Below are positions 28,168 to 37,211 of a stretch of DNA of 64,000 nt, piece by piece. Where the stretch lies: assembly GCF_029946515.1 (NCBI RefSeq), contig NZ_JARZHH010000028.1:62001-126000 (forward strand), in the 5' to 3' direction. A program made the position numbers and the translations under genes. The notes under the pieces were generated by a model. That model was not told the origin of the DNA, ran no database searches, and worked only from the letters and a program-made list of their open reading frames with translations. This DNA is from Polyangium sp. 6x1. Lineage in GTDB: Bacteria; Myxococcota_A; Polyangia; Polyangiales; Polyangiaceae. The stretch's first letter is position 1. Every line of letters begins with the position of its first letter.

Positions 28168-28602
28168 TCACGACGATCTGCCCTCGCTCTGCCGCTCCTT
28201 TTCGACGAACGCCCGCGCCTCGACCTCGGTGGCGCAGAAGAAAAGGGGGCTCATCCGCCGACTCGGACGCAAAAGCGGAATTGCCTTCATCACGAGGTTT
28301 GCCATGAGCCGCTGCTGAAAGCTGCCCCCGAACACGGCCGTGGCCCGGAGCCACCGTGCAGGGTCGAGCTTCAGGGGAAACTTGCGGGCTGCCTGGCTCA
28401 CCTCCCCGAGCTCCGAGATATCCGCGAGCCAGAAGATCGGCCGCCCTGCTCTCCCGGACAGCTCCTCGAGCCTTTCGAACATGGCCTGCGTATCGGAGAG
28501 GCCGACATCGCCCACGATACGAAGGAGGAAGAGGTCCGGCGCTTCGAATCGATACCGATGCGCCCCGAGCGGCGACCCATCCTCCGGAAACTCTGCTTTC
28601 AC
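28168..28602 (-). CDS. SpoIIAA/STAS-like protein, tandem copy 1
   Basis: The 144-residue product shares YRFEAPDLFLLRIVGDVG, WLADISELG and AVFGGSFQQRLMANLVMKAI with the adjacent gene and, less closely, with the protein at 6647-7084. These fit a compact alpha/beta SpoIIAA-like fold. GTG at 28600-28602 is preceded by GGAGG at good spacing; much longer in-frame readings upstream run through the next copy's territory and are not credible. It probably arose by tandem duplication, since its upstream region also matches that of the neighbour. Function unknown. Confidence 0.78.
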   Translation of the reverse strand: MKAEFPEDGSPLGAHRYRFEAPDLFLLRIVGDVGLSDTQAMFERLEELSGRAGRPIFWLADISELGEVSQAARKFPLKLDPARWLRATAVFGGSFQQRLMANLVMKAIPLLRPSRRMSPLFFCATEVEARAFVEKERQSEGRSS

Positions 28603-28611
28603 CGCGCCTCC

Positions 28612-28710
28612 ATGCCTCGACGTACCCTCCCCCCGTACCTGAGAGCCTCGCCCTATCGGGAAACATACCGACTTGCGCAAAGCCCGGCCAGCGAAGCAGG
28701 AACACGGCTC
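28612..28710. repeat. Duplicated upstream region, copy A
   Basis: This segment before the first SpoIIAA-like gene resembles 29173-29280 before the second. It includes an identical 13-mer ATACCGACTTGCG (28665-28677 against 29225-29237), a shared GCCTCGACG and a shared GGAACACG further along. Conservation outside the coding region suggests a retained promoter or leader. Confidence 0.7.
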
Positions 28711-28727
28711 CCGCCGCAAGAACGCCT

Positions 28728-29174
28728 CTACGACGAGCCGCTTGAACGGCGCCGCTGCTCTTCGGCGATGGCCCGCGCCTCGGCGACCGTGGCACAGAAG
28801 ACCATGTTGCCCTTCCCACGCTCCGGCCGGAGGACGCGCATGGCCTTGACCACCATGTTCGCGAGGTGCCGCTGGTGAAAGCTGCCCCCGCAGACGATCG
28901 AGCCGCGCAGGTGCGGCTTGAGGTCCCGCGCGATGGAGACCTTTCCTGCCTCCTCGGTCACCCGCCCGAGCCGCGAGATGTCCGTGATCCAAAAGAGCCG
29001 CCTCCTCAGGCGCGCAGCAAACTCCTCCACGAGGTCGTACATGCGCGCCATGTCGGCACCGGAGACGTCGCCGTCGTCGCGAACGATCAAGAGATCCGGC
29101 TCCTCGAAGCGATAACGGTGCGGACTGCCCGCCCGGAGCGGCAACCAATCCTCCCAAACCTCCGGCTTGCCCAT
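28728..29174 (-). CDS. SpoIIAA/STAS-like protein, tandem copy 2
   Basis: The 148-residue paralogue of the gene at 28168-28602. Matching segments are YRFEEPDLLIVRDDGDVSG, WITDISRLG and IVCGGSFHQRHLANMVVKAM. The ATG at 29172-29174 gives an N-terminus similar in length to the other copy. The C-terminus ends in a Ser/Arg-rich tail. Both copies are on the minus strand and separated by 125 bases carrying the duplicated upstream block, so each probably has its own promoter. Confidence 0.8.
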   Translation of the reverse strand: MGKPEVWEDWLPLRAGSPHRYRFEEPDLLIVRDDGDVSGADMARMYDLVEEFAARLRRRLFWITDISRLGRVTEEAGKVSIARDLKPHLRGSIVCGGSFHQRHLANMVVKAMRVLRPERGKGNMVFCATVAEARAIAEEQRRRSSGSS

Positions 29175-29280
29175 GCCTCGACGCAACCTCCGCGTACCGT
29201 GAGCCCTCGTCTCGGCTGGGGAAGATACCGACTTGCGGCGTGTGCGGGCTAGCAAAGTGGGAACACGAGCGCCCACCACA
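29173..29280. repeat. Duplicated upstream region, copy B
   Basis: Counterpart of 28612-28710, with the identical ATACCGACTTGCG at 29225-29237. The two identical 13-mers are 560 bases apart, equal to the length of the duplicated gene-plus-upstream unit. Confidence 0.7.
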
Positions 29281-29349
29281 GACACGTCTGCGCGCGCGCT
29301 CTCTGCAGTCGTGGTAGGAGGGGGCGAACGCACCACCGAGGAGTTCATC

Positions 29350-29583
29350 ATGCGACGCGCCCTCCAGACCTTCGTGCTCAGCTCCTTCCTTGGCCTCGTC
29401 CTCGCCGCTTGCGGCGGCTACTCGGACGAGCAGGCCCAGACCAAGTGCGACCTCGAACGCACCTCCAAGGCCGCCTGCATGAACGACGCGGCCTACCAGC
29501 AGTGCCTGAGCTGCTTCGAGGAGTGCGGCGACGGCTGTGCGATCGCCGAGTCCTGCCCCCTCCAGTACATCTGCTCCGAGTAA
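29350..29583 (+). CDS. Small Cys-rich lipoprotein
   Basis: A 77-residue protein with lipobox LVLAAC (Cys21). The mature part is short and has nine more Cys (CDL, AAC, CLSC, EEC, GDGC, ESC, YIC), all even-spaced enough to form several disulfides. GGAG precedes the ATG at 29350; a longer in-frame reading upstream lacks a signal at its start. Cell-surface or periplasmic. No family recognised. Confidence 0.75.
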   Translation: MRRALQTFVLSSFLGLVLAACGGYSDEQAQTKCDLERTSKAACMNDAAYQQCLSCFEECGDGCAIAESCPLQYICSE

Positions 29584-30033
29584 TTCTCCCCACCCGTCCA
29601 TCCCTCGGACCGCGGTGTGGTTTGGAGCACGAAACCCACGCGCGTCGAAAAAAAAGAACGGCCTCGTCGCTTTCGTTCGGACGAATGGCCTCCTCAACAC
29701 ATGTAGGAAAACGGGGGAGGTCTGATCGGCGCAAGCCGCCCAGGCCTCCCCAGGGCTCGCGAGGACCTCGGTCTTCGCTGCCCCTGGTCGGCCGTGGTGT
29801 CCGAGCTCTGCTCGGCGTCTGGGCAAAAAACCGCGCGTGCAAGGGTACCGCGGCCGACCAGGGGCAGGCCCCAGGAAGGCGCAGCTGTCTTACCGCCCTG
29901 GTCACGATCAACTCGGCTCTGTGCACCTGGCCAAACCAAAAAGTGCATACGCCGGAAAGAGTCTCGTTGCCTCGGCCTTTCGGACAGTGAAACCTTCTTG
30001 GGGTTTGCCCCGTCCAACTCGCCGTACGACGCC
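29584..30033. other. Gene-free gap
   Basis: This 450-base stretch has no convincing gene. It holds the long inverted repeat at 29778-29867 and presumably the promoter of the gene starting at 30034. The open frames through it contain no recognisable protein features. Confidence 0.6.
29778..29867. repeat. Perfect 17-bp inverted repeat with 56-base centre
   Basis: CTGCCCCTGGTCGGCCG (29778-29794) and CGGCCGACCAGGGGCAG (29851-29867) are exact reverse complements. About five more base pairs inside continue the stem, with G-T pairs. The loop contains GGCAAAAAACC. It could be a strong RNA hairpin, an attenuator or the remnant of a small repeated element. No coding frame explains it. Confidence 0.8.
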
Positions 30034-30975
30034 ATGACCTTCGACCCCTTCCTCCACGACGAGCCGCCCGACACCCGCCACGACGCACCCACGAGGCGCG
30101 CAATGGAAGGGCTTTTCGTGGACGAAGTCGCGTCGAGCGATGGGCCGGCGACCCGCGCCATGAGCCCGGACGAACGGGAGATGGCGCTGCTCGATCAAGA
30201 GGGAGATCGATACGAAAGTAACGCGGAAGCCTGGGACGACGAACCCGCCGAACCCGTCCTGCCCCCGGCATTCGCCGACTCCGACGATGACGACACGGCC
30301 CTCGCGGCGCTCGCCGGGTTGTCAATACGGTCTGATCGGAAAACGTTACCCTCGGCTCGCTTTACACAGCTCGGCGAGCCCCTCGCCCCGCCCCGATTCG
30401 CCGACCTCGGCTGGGAAAACGCGGTCTGTACGGACGAACCCGAGGCGTCTTCGGACGAAACCCCGATCCCGGGCTCGGACGAGCCGCCGGTCTCCTCGCC
30501 TTCCATCTGGGGACGCGTGCAGCAATTCGTCGCGCGCCTCGCCATGAAGCGCACGCCGCCAAACCCGGCGGCCTCGCACGCGCGGAGCACGGCGCGCGCA
30601 GTCGCGGACATCGTGTGGACGATGGAGGACGCGGACCTCGAGGTGCTCGCATCGCATATCGAGCGCGTGGTCTCGCTGCGCCAGCTCGGCCCCGAGGCCT
30701 ACGCCGAAGCGAGGGTCCTCGATGCGCTCGGCGCGCTGGAGTCGGAGGACCGCACCTCGGGCGGCATCTCGCTCTCGGCGCTGCGAGCGTACATGCCGGA
30801 GGTATCGCGCGGCGCGCTCGACGGGGCGCTCTTGCGCCTGGAAGAGCGCCGCTTCCTCGCGCTCGCCCCCGCGGACGACGTGCCGGAGCGCGACGCGCTG
30901 CGCGACCCGAAGCGAGGTCTGCTCGGTCGGTGCGCGCTCCTCGCGCCTTCGACGATGGGGAGCTCGCGCAGCTAG
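30034..30975 (+). CDS. Acidic protein of unknown function with C-terminal winged-helix-like region
   Basis: A 313-residue soluble protein. Residues 1-150 are low in predicted structure and very acidic (DEPAEPVLPPAFADSDDDDT). Residues 175-290 are helical, including DIVWTMEDADLEVLASHIE and ISLSALRAYMPEVSRGALDG, the latter like a winged-helix recognition segment. No signal peptide. ATG at 30034 is the first start after the inverted-repeat region. Not a recognised family; a DNA- or protein-binding role is only a guess. Confidence 0.68.
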   Translation: MTFDPFLHDEPPDTRHDAPTRRAMEGLFVDEVASSDGPATRAMSPDEREMALLDQEGDRYESNAEAWDDEPAEPVLPPAFADSDDDDTALAALAGLSIRSDRKTLPSARFTQLGEPLAPPRFADLGWENAVCTDEPEASSDETPIPGSDEPPVSSPSIWGRVQQFVARLAMKRTPPNPAASHARSTARAVADIVWTMEDADLEVLASHIERVVSLRQLGPEAYAEARVLDALGALESEDRTSGGISLSALRAYMPEVSRGALDGALLRLEERRFLALAPADDVPERDALRDPKRGLLGRCALLAPSTMGSSRS

Positions 30976-31000
30976 CGCCGCGCGCTGCCCCCCAAACCCG

Positions 31001-31600
31001 TCACTTCAGCTTCGACGCTTCCTCGCCGACGCGCTCGAAGAGCTCCGGGATCGCCTTCTTCTGGGCGGCTTCGCGGATCCAGCCGGGCAGCGCGGTGTTC
31101 GGCTCGGCGTGCACCGTGTACACGACGAGGCTCTTCTTGCCGCCGTCGTGTGGCTTCACTTCCCAGCTCCCCTGGTTGAACTTGTAGTCGCCGCGCAGGA
31201 GCTTCCAGCGCCGCGACATGCCCTGGTCGCTCACCTCGTGCACGGCCTCGGTGACGGCCGTCAGGTTCGAGAGCGGGAAGGGCATCGCGATCGTCACCTC
31301 GCAGGTGTGCTTGTTCCCTTCCTGCTTGACGAGCCGCGAGGCCTCGATGCGCGGCATGCGCTTCTTGTAGCTCGCGCACTCCGAGACCACCTGCCACACC
31401 TTCTCGGGCGGCTGATCGATCACGGCCTTCGCCACGACCTTCGGCGTGTCGCTGCCCTTCACCTCGATCACGCGGATGTCGGGCGGCGCCGAACCTCCGG
31501 CGAGGGCATCGGGGCCGAGCAACGTCGTGCCGACAAGGGCGGCGCCTCCCACGAGGGCGAGCGCGTGGCGCGCGAAGAGGGACGTTCGTTCACGTTCCAT
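31001..31600 (-). CDS. Exported SRPBCC/START-like protein
   Basis: The 199-residue protein has a signal peptide (ALALVGGAALVGTTLLG). A ligand-binding SRPBCC-type domain follows: KAVIDQPPEKVWQVVSECAS, SRRWKLLRGDYKFNQGSWEV and a long C-terminal helix (WIREAAQKKAIPELFERVGE). Such domains carry hydrophobic ligands; exported versions are known in myxobacteria and relatives. GGAGG precedes ATG at 31598-31600. The hemH stop is 140 bases upstream on the same strand. Confidence 0.85.
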   Translation of the reverse strand: MERERTSLFARHALALVGGAALVGTTLLGPDALAGGSAPPDIRVIEVKGSDTPKVVAKAVIDQPPEKVWQVVSECASYKKRMPRIEASRLVKQEGNKHTCEVTIAMPFPLSNLTAVTEAVHEVSDQGMSRRWKLLRGDYKFNQGSWEVKPHDGGKKSLVVYTVHAEPNTALPGWIREAAQKKAIPELFERVGEEASKLK

Positions 31601-31740
31601 CGTGTGCGGACCTCCGATCCGTGACAGTTCGAGAAGTATCAGCGGAGCCGCTCGCGGGACAAGCCCCCGCAGCATGGAGGCACGCAAAGATCCGGACCGT
31701 TCGCCATGTACGTTTTCCGGGAGGCTGTCGCCGCCAAACC

Positions 31741-32634
31741 TTACCGGTCGAGCTCGCGCCGCACGACGGCCTCGAGCGCGTCGATGAAGCGCGGCCGGTC
31801 ACACACCGCCTTCGCCCGGTAGAACCGCCCGATCCCCGCCTTCGCGGCGATCTGCGGCGCCTCGATGTCGAGGTCGTAAAGCGTCTCGACGTGCTCGGCG
31901 AGGAACCCGATCGGGGCGACGAGCACGGACTGCGCGCCCTTCTCCGCGAGGCCCGCGAACGTCTCGGCGAGGTCCGGCCCGAGCCACGGCTCGGCGCTCG
32001 CGCCCTGGCTCTGGAAGGCGATGCGCGTGGAAAGACCACGCGCTTCGAGCCGCGCCGCCACGGCGCCGGCCATCGCGCGGAACTGGACCTCGTACTTGTC
32101 CCCCATGGCGATCACCCGGCGCGGCAGGCTGTGCGCCGACAGGACGATCGGCACCGTCGCCCGCTCCTCCGCGGGCACGGCGGCGAGCGCCTCGTCGATG
32201 GTCTCGACGAACGCGTCGATCAGCGCGGGCTCCATGCCCCAGGCCGGCGCTGTGCGGACGGTGAGCTCCGGGTGATTCGCGGCGGCCTCGCGGACGGGCC
32301 CGTGATACACGTCGACCGACTGCGGCGCGAGCGGGAGCGAGAGGAGCGTCCGCACGCCCTTCGCGACGATCCCGGGCAGGACCTCGCTCGGATACGGATG
32401 CCAGAGCCGGCCCGAGACGACCACCGGAATGCCGATCCGCGCTTCGAGCGCGCGCGCCTGGGCCTCGGTGACGGCCATGAGCGGCGAGCCGCCGATCGCC
32501 TTGAACCGGTGCGTCACCTCGGCGACGAGCTCGGGCGGCGTCGGGCGACCCCGACGGATGTTGTTCAAAAACGCGGGGATGTCTTCGGTGCGGGAGACGG
32601 TCCCGTGGCAGGAGACGAGGACGGCGGTCGACAT
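31741..32634 (-). CDS. hemH: Ferrochelatase (short form)
   Basis: The 297-residue enzyme inserts Fe2+ into a porphyrin at the end of heme synthesis. Family residues are visible: the iron/porphyrin-site His in VLSAHSLPRR near residue 167, the conserved Glu in FLAEHVETLYDLDIE near 245, and the N-terminal LNNIRRGRPTPPEL. It is shorter than the roughly 320-residue E. coli enzyme. Whether it uses protoporphyrin IX or coproporphyrin III cannot be decided from the sequence alone. Other heme genes are not adjacent. Confidence 0.9.
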   Translation of the reverse strand: MSTAVLVSCHGTVSRTEDIPAFLNNIRRGRPTPPELVAEVTHRFKAIGGSPLMAVTEAQARALEARIGIPVVVSGRLWHPYPSEVLPGIVAKGVRTLLSLPLAPQSVDVYHGPVREAAANHPELTVRTAPAWGMEPALIDAFVETIDEALAAVPAEERATVPIVLSAHSLPRRVIAMGDKYEVQFRAMAGAVAARLEARGLSTRIAFQSQGASAEPWLGPDLAETFAGLAEKGAQSVLVAPIGFLAEHVETLYDLDIEAPQIAAKAGIGRFYRAKAVCDRPRFIDALEAVVRRELDR

Positions 32635-32693
32635 GGGGCTCGGCTATAGATAAAGCGAACGAGGTCCGCTGGCGAGCGGCGTGGAGCGCGCTT

Positions 32694-34220
32694 CTACGAT
32701 CGGTCTGCCCGCCTGCGTCGGACGAGGCCGGAGGCCAGCGCGAGGAACCCGAGGGCCACGCCGGCCGAGCCCGCGCCGGCCCCGGCCGCCTCGCAGCCGC
32801 ATCCGCCCTTGTCCTCGGGTGCAAGGCATTGGCAAGACTCGAATCCGGTCCCGTCCTGATTGCAGGCCTGCGCCCCCGGAGTTCCACCCGGACACGCGCA
32901 TTCGACCTGCTCGCCTGGGGTACACGCCGCGTGCGTTCCGCCGCTGCCCCCCATTCCGCCGCTGCCACCCATTCCGCCGCTCCCCCCGCTCCCGCTCGGC
33001 ATTCCTCCCGCGCCGCCGCTGCCGCTCGCCATCCCGCCCATGCCGCCCATGCCGCCGCTCCCACAGGGATCGGGGCACGCAGGTGGGGTCCCCTCGGTCG
33101 CGCCTTCCTTCACCACGATCGTGCTCGGCACAGCCATTTGATTGGCCGACGTGCCCACGGTGAGGTCGTTCATGAGACCGGCGGGCGCGAGGTTTCCTTC
33201 GAACCGCGTCACCCACGTCGCATTCGGGTCGAGCCCGTCGAAAATCGCGTCCATGTCGGCCGTGCAGCCGCTCGACGCCTCGCCCGCGTCCTTCCCCCAT
33301 CCGCTCGCCGCTGGCTGCATGGTGGCCAGGGCGAGCATGTCGCTCTTGAACGTGCTCACCGGAAAAGGCGCGGCGTGCTCGACGACCCATCCTCCCCCGC
33401 CGACGACATTGAACGCATCCTGCCGCAGCGCCGCGTAATTGCTCATGCCCGTGTCCCAGTTCCAGACGAGGTTGTCCAGAGAAACGGCCACCGAAGGCAT
33501 GTTCTGGGTATCCGCGCGGGCGCCGGCGACGACGTAGAGCCGCGTCGGCAGGACCATCGGCGCCCCGGCCCGCGAAAAGCGCATCGGCAACGTGGGAACC
33601 GATCCTTGCAACGTGACACGAATCGGGCGCGCCACCGACACGCCCGCGGGCGGGACCATCTTCAGCGCGACGAAGCCATACCCCTGCACCGTCGCGAGCG
33701 AATCGATGAGCGCCGACGTACCGGCATCGACGGCGAAGCCGCCCGCCGCAAGCCAATCCTTGATGGATTGCGCGCTGCCGGGTTGCGTGAAGACGAGCTC
33801 GTACGGATCGACCGTCCCCCGCGCGGGGACGACCTCCGCGGGCATTCCCCCTCCCCCGCCCCCTGCGCCGCCCATGCCTCCCGCGCCGCAGTCCGAAGGA
33901 GGACACGCAAGCGGCGGCGGCGCGATCACGGTCTTCGTGACGGCGTCGAGGTTGTTGAAGAGCGCGTCGGAGGAGAGAGCGACCGTGGCCGGCCCCGGAA
34001 CGGGCAAGACCCACGCGAACGACTCGGGGACGGGCCCAAACTCGATCTGATCGACGACCGTCGTTTTCTGCGGGGAAGTCACGAGCAGCGTTCGATGCCG
34101 TGTGACGTTCGAAGACCCACCCGACACGAAATACCCGCTCGTCGCCGTCGCAGCGGGAGCAACTCCGACGGCCAGCGCGAAAACAGAGGCAGAAAGAAAG
34201 GAGACATGAGCACGACGCAT
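32694..34220 (-). CDS. DUF2330 surface protein with MYXO-CTERM tail
   Basis: About 508 residues. A signal peptide is followed by the DUF2330 core (TTVVDQIEFGPVPESFAWVL, then PVPGPATVALSSDALFNNLD). Two Gly-Gly-Met low-complexity stretches follow, the second very long (near residues 385-440), then a Cys-rich module (CTPGEQVECACPGG...CQC). The C-terminus is a MYXO-CTERM sorting signal: CGC, a hydrophobic helix GSAGVALGFLALASGLV, and the Arg cluster RRRR. The protein is probably exported to the surface by the type II system and lipid-anchored. ATG at 34220 is used; an in-frame ATG at 34238 also exists. Confidence 0.88.
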   Translation of the reverse strand: MRRAHVSFLSASVFALAVGVAPAATATSGYFVSGGSSNVTRHRTLLVTSPQKTTVVDQIEFGPVPESFAWVLPVPGPATVALSSDALFNNLDAVTKTVIAPPPLACPPSDCGAGGMGGAGGGGGGMPAEVVPARGTVDPYELVFTQPGSAQSIKDWLAAGGFAVDAGTSALIDSLATVQGYGFVALKMVPPAGVSVARPIRVTLQGSVPTLPMRFSRAGAPMVLPTRLYVVAGARADTQNMPSVAVSLDNLVWNWDTGMSNYAALRQDAFNVVGGGGWVVEHAAPFPVSTFKSDMLALATMQPAASGWGKDAGEASSGCTADMDAIFDGLDPNATWVTRFEGNLAPAGLMNDLTVGTSANQMAVPSTIVVKEGATEGTPPACPDPCGSGGMGGMGGMASGSGGAGGMPSGSGGSGGMGGSGGMGGSGGTHAACTPGEQVECACPGGTPGAQACNQDGTGFESCQCLAPEDKGGCGCEAAGAGAGSAGVALGFLALASGLVRRRRADRS

Positions 34221-34279
34221 GACGCCATCGGAACACATCCCCGAGGCTTGTCAACGCCGGCGCCGCGCGTGCCCCGCGC

Positions 34280-36199
34280 CTACACGATCCTCCCCCGCCG
34301 TTCGAGCTCCCGCACGATACGCTCGGCGCATTCGGCGATGCTCAACGCATGGCTCGGCAGGACGAGGTCCGCGTCCTCGGGCGGCTCGTACCGGAAATCG
34401 AGCCCCGGCACGTTCGAGACCTTGCCCGCCTCGGCGTCGCGGTAAATCCCGCTCCGATCGACCTTGCGGCACCATTCGAGCGGCGCGGCGAGGTGGACCA
34501 GGAAAAACCGCTCCGGGCCCACGAGCTCCCGCGCGCGCTTTCGCACCGCGTCCTCCGGCGCGACCAGCGAGGCCACGCAAAGCAGACCCGCATCGTTCAG
34601 GAGCTTCGCGACCTCCATCGAGCGGCGCAGGTTCTCCGAGCGGTCCGACGCGGAGAAGCCGAGGTCCCGGTTCATCCCGTGCCGCATCGATTGCCCGTCG
34701 ATCGCGACCACCGCGCGGCCGAGATCGAAGAGCCTGCGCTCGACCTCCCGCGCCACGCTGGTCTTTCCGGACCCCGCGAGCCCCGTGATCAGGATCGTCG
34801 TCGGCCGCTGCCCATATCGTTTTTCGCGCTCCTCGCCCGTGACCGCGCTCTCCGCCCGCGTGAGCCTGCCTTGCGCCGGATCGTCCCAGCGCCCCTCCGC
34901 GCTCTCGACGATCATCCCCGCGCCGACGGTGCCGTTCGTCACGCGGTCGATCACGATGAACGCGCCCGTCGCCCGGTTCTTCGTGTACGCGTCGAACAAA
35001 AGCGGCCGGCTCGTGCGCAGCTCCACGCGGCCGATCTCGTTCAACGCGAGCGCCGGCGCGTCGCTCTTCTCCAGCGTGTTCACGTCCACGCGGTGCACGA
35101 CCCGCGTCACGCTGCCCGGCGTGCGGAGCGGCCCGTGCTTGATCCAGTATTCGCGCCCCGGCACCATCGGCCGCTCGTCCATCCACACGAGCATCGCCAG
35201 GACCCGCGTCGAGATCTCGGGACGGTTGTCCGAGTGACACAATACATCGCCGCGGCTCGCGTCGATCTCGTCTTCGAGCGTCAGCGTCACCGACATCGGC
35301 GCCGCGGCCTCGGCCAGATCGCCCTCCCACGTCACGATCCGCGCGACCTTGCTCGTGCGCCCGGACGGCAGCGACACGAGCTCGTCGCCGACGCGCACCG
35401 CGCCCGACGCGATCGTCCCGGCAAACCCACGAAAATCCAGGTCCGGCCGGTTCACGTATTGCACGGGGAACCGCAGATCCACCGTGTTCGACGCCTCGTC
35501 GAGCGGCACCGTATCCAGCAATTCGAGCAGCGGCTCGCCTTCGAACCAGGGCATGGCCGCGCTCTTCTCGACCACGTTGTCGCCCGCGAGCGCGCTCATC
35601 GGGAGGAACCAGTGGTGCCGGTCGGGCAAGAGCGCCGCGAAATCGAGGTACACGCGCCGGATCTCCTCGAACACCTCTCGCGAATACCCGACGAGATCCA
35701 TCTTGTTCACGGCCACGACGACCTTGCGGATGCCGAGCAGGCTCGTGATGAACGCGTGCCGCTTCGTCTGCGTCGTCACGCCCTTGCGCGCGTCGATCAG
35801 GATCACCGCGAGCTCGGCCGTGCTCGCGCCCGTGGCCATGTTGCGCGTGTATTGCTCGTGGCCCGGCGTATCCGCGATGATGTACTTGCGCCGCGCCGTC
35901 GAAAAATACCGATACGCGACGTCGATCGTGATCCCCTGCTCGCGCTCGCTCTTCAGGCCGTCGACGAGCAGCGCGAGGTCGAGCGCGCCGCCCTGCGTGC
36001 CGAAGACCTTGCTGTCCTTGGCGACCGCGGCGAGCTGATCCTCGTAAATGCCCTTCGTGTCGTGCAGCAGCCTGCCGATCAGCGTGCTCTTGCCGTCGTC
36101 GACGTTCCCGCACGTGAGGAAGCGCAAGAGCTCCTTCCGCTCGTTCCGCGCGAGGTAGGCCTCGATGTCGGTCCTGGCGAGGTCTTCTTCGTGGCTCAT
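34280..36199 (-). CDS. cysNC: Sulfate adenylyltransferase subunit 1 fused to APS kinase
   Basis: A 639-residue bifunctional protein. The N-terminal 440 residues are CysN, the GTPase that drives ATP sulfurylase: P-loop GNVDDGKST at 31-39, [13 protein letters not shown] and an EF-Tu-like beta barrel. The C-terminal 170 residues are CysC, which phosphorylates APS to PAPS: P-loop GLAGSGKTS near residue 470, [12 protein letters not shown] and a typical end. The fusion is like Rhizobium NodQ. It starts one base after the cysD stop. Sulfate reduction or sulfation genes are not in view. Confidence 0.96.
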   Translation of the reverse strand: MSHEEDLARTDIEAYLARNERKELLRFLTCGNVDDGKSTLIGRLLHDTKGIYEDQLAAVAKDSKVFGTQGGALDLALLVDGLKSEREQGITIDVAYRYFSTARRKYIIADTPGHEQYTRNMATGASTAELAVILIDARKGVTTQTKRHAFITSLLGIRKVVVAVNKMDLVGYSREVFEEIRRVYLDFAALLPDRHHWFLPMSALAGDNVVEKSAAMPWFEGEPLLELLDTVPLDEASNTVDLRFPVQYVNRPDLDFRGFAGTIASGAVRVGDELVSLPSGRTSKVARIVTWEGDLAEAAAPMSVTLTLEDEIDASRGDVLCHSDNRPEISTRVLAMLVWMDERPMVPGREYWIKHGPLRTPGSVTRVVHRVDVNTLEKSDAPALALNEIGRVELRTSRPLLFDAYTKNRATGAFIVIDRVTNGTVGAGMIVESAEGRWDDPAQGRLTRAESAVTGEEREKRYGQRPTTILITGLAGSGKTSVAREVERRLFDLGRAVVAIDGQSMRHGMNRDLGFSASDRSENLRRSMEVAKLLNDAGLLCVASLVAPEDAVRKRARELVGPERFFLVHLAAPLEWCRKVDRSGIYRDAEAGKVSNVPGLDFRYEPPEDADLVLPSHALSIAECAERIVRELERRGRIV

Positions 36200-36200
36200 C

Positions 36201-37112
36201 TCAGAAGTACCCTTCGCGCTTCTTCTCTTCCATGCTCCCCGATTGATCGAAATCGATCAGCCGGCCCTGGCGCTCGCTCTGCCTCGCGAGCAGCATCTCC
36301 TGGATGATCTCGGGCAGCGTCGTGGCCTCGCTCTCGATCGCGCCCGAGAGCGGATAACAGCCGAGCGTCCGGAACCGGACCTTCTTCATCATCGGCGCCT
36401 CCCCCGGCCGGAGCGGCAGCCGCTCGTCGTCCACCATGAGGAGCACCCCGTCGCGCTCCACGACCGGGCGCGGCGCCGCGAAATACAGCGGCACGATCGG
36501 CAGTTTTTCCTGGTGAATGTATTGCCAGACGTCGAGCTCGGTCCAGTTCGACAGCGGAAACACCCGGATGCTCTCGCCCTTGTGAACCTCCGTATTGTAG
36601 AGGCTCCAGAGCTCCGGGCGCTGGCTCTTCGGGTCCCAGCGGTGGAACTTGTCGCGGAACGAAAAGACGCGCTCCTTCGCGCGCGATTTCTCCTCGTCGC
36701 GCCGCGCGCCGCCGAACGCCGCGTCGAAGCCATACTTGTCGAGCGCTTGCTTCAGCGCCTGCGTCTTCATCACGTCGGTGTGCACCTTGCTCCCGTGCGT
36801 GATCGGACCGACGCCGGCGCGCCGCCCCTCCTCGTTCGTGTACACGAGCAGATCCACCCCGAGCTCGTTCTTCACGTAGCCGTCGCGGTAGGCATACATG
36901 TCCCGGAACTTCCACGTCGTGTCCACGTGGAGCAGCGGAAAGGGCAGTTTTGCCGGGTGGAATGCCTTGCGCGCGAGGTGCTGGAGGACCGTGCTGTCCT
37001 TCCCGATCGAGTAGAGCATCACGGGTCGCTCGAAGCACGCGACGACCTCGCGGAGAATGTGGATGCTCTCGGCCTCGAGCATCTTGAGGTGCGTGAGCTT
37101 TCCCTGGGGCAT
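36201..37112 (-). CDS. cysD: Sulfate adenylyltransferase subunit 2
   Basis: A 303-residue catalytic subunit that makes APS from ATP and sulfate, working with CysN. The PP-loop SIGKDS in [37 protein letters not shown] and the C-terminal [32 protein letters not shown] are diagnostic. The ATG at 37110-37112 starts [20 protein letters not shown]. An upstream in-frame extension lacks family similarity. First gene of the cysD-cysNC operon. Confidence 0.96.
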   Translation of the reverse strand: MPQGKLTHLKMLEAESIHILREVVACFERPVMLYSIGKDSTVLQHLARKAFHPAKLPFPLLHVDTTWKFRDMYAYRDGYVKNELGVDLLVYTNEEGRRAGVGPITHGSKVHTDVMKTQALKQALDKYGFDAAFGGARRDEEKSRAKERVFSFRDKFHRWDPKSQRPELWSLYNTEVHKGESIRVFPLSNWTELDVWQYIHQEKLPIVPLYFAAPRPVVERDGVLLMVDDERLPLRPGEAPMMKKVRFRTLGCYPLSGAIESEATTLPEIIQEMLLARQSERQGRLIDFDQSGSMEEKKREGYF

Positions 37113-37153
37113 GCTGATCTCGACGCGCTGGGTCAAAGCCCGAGCGTCGAGGC

Positions 37154-37183
37154 AGAACATCCCGCGAAAGCGCCGTCTGTCAA
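37154..37183 (-). promoter_or_regulatory. Candidate promoter of cysD-cysNC
   Basis: On the minus strand a perfect TTGACA lies at 37178-37183 with a weak -10 candidate (TGTTCT, 37154-37159) at 18-base spacing. The bases following the -35, GACGGC, echo the rplM promoter's GACCGC. The -10 is poor, so this is tentative. Confidence 0.35.
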
Positions 37184-37211
37184 GGGCGCTGAGGCGACGC
37201 CGCGAGCTTGC

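Noticed and set aside
29778-29867. Insertion-sequence ends
   Set aside because: The inverted repeats are 56 bases apart with no transposase or target-site duplication, so a complete mobile element is not present.
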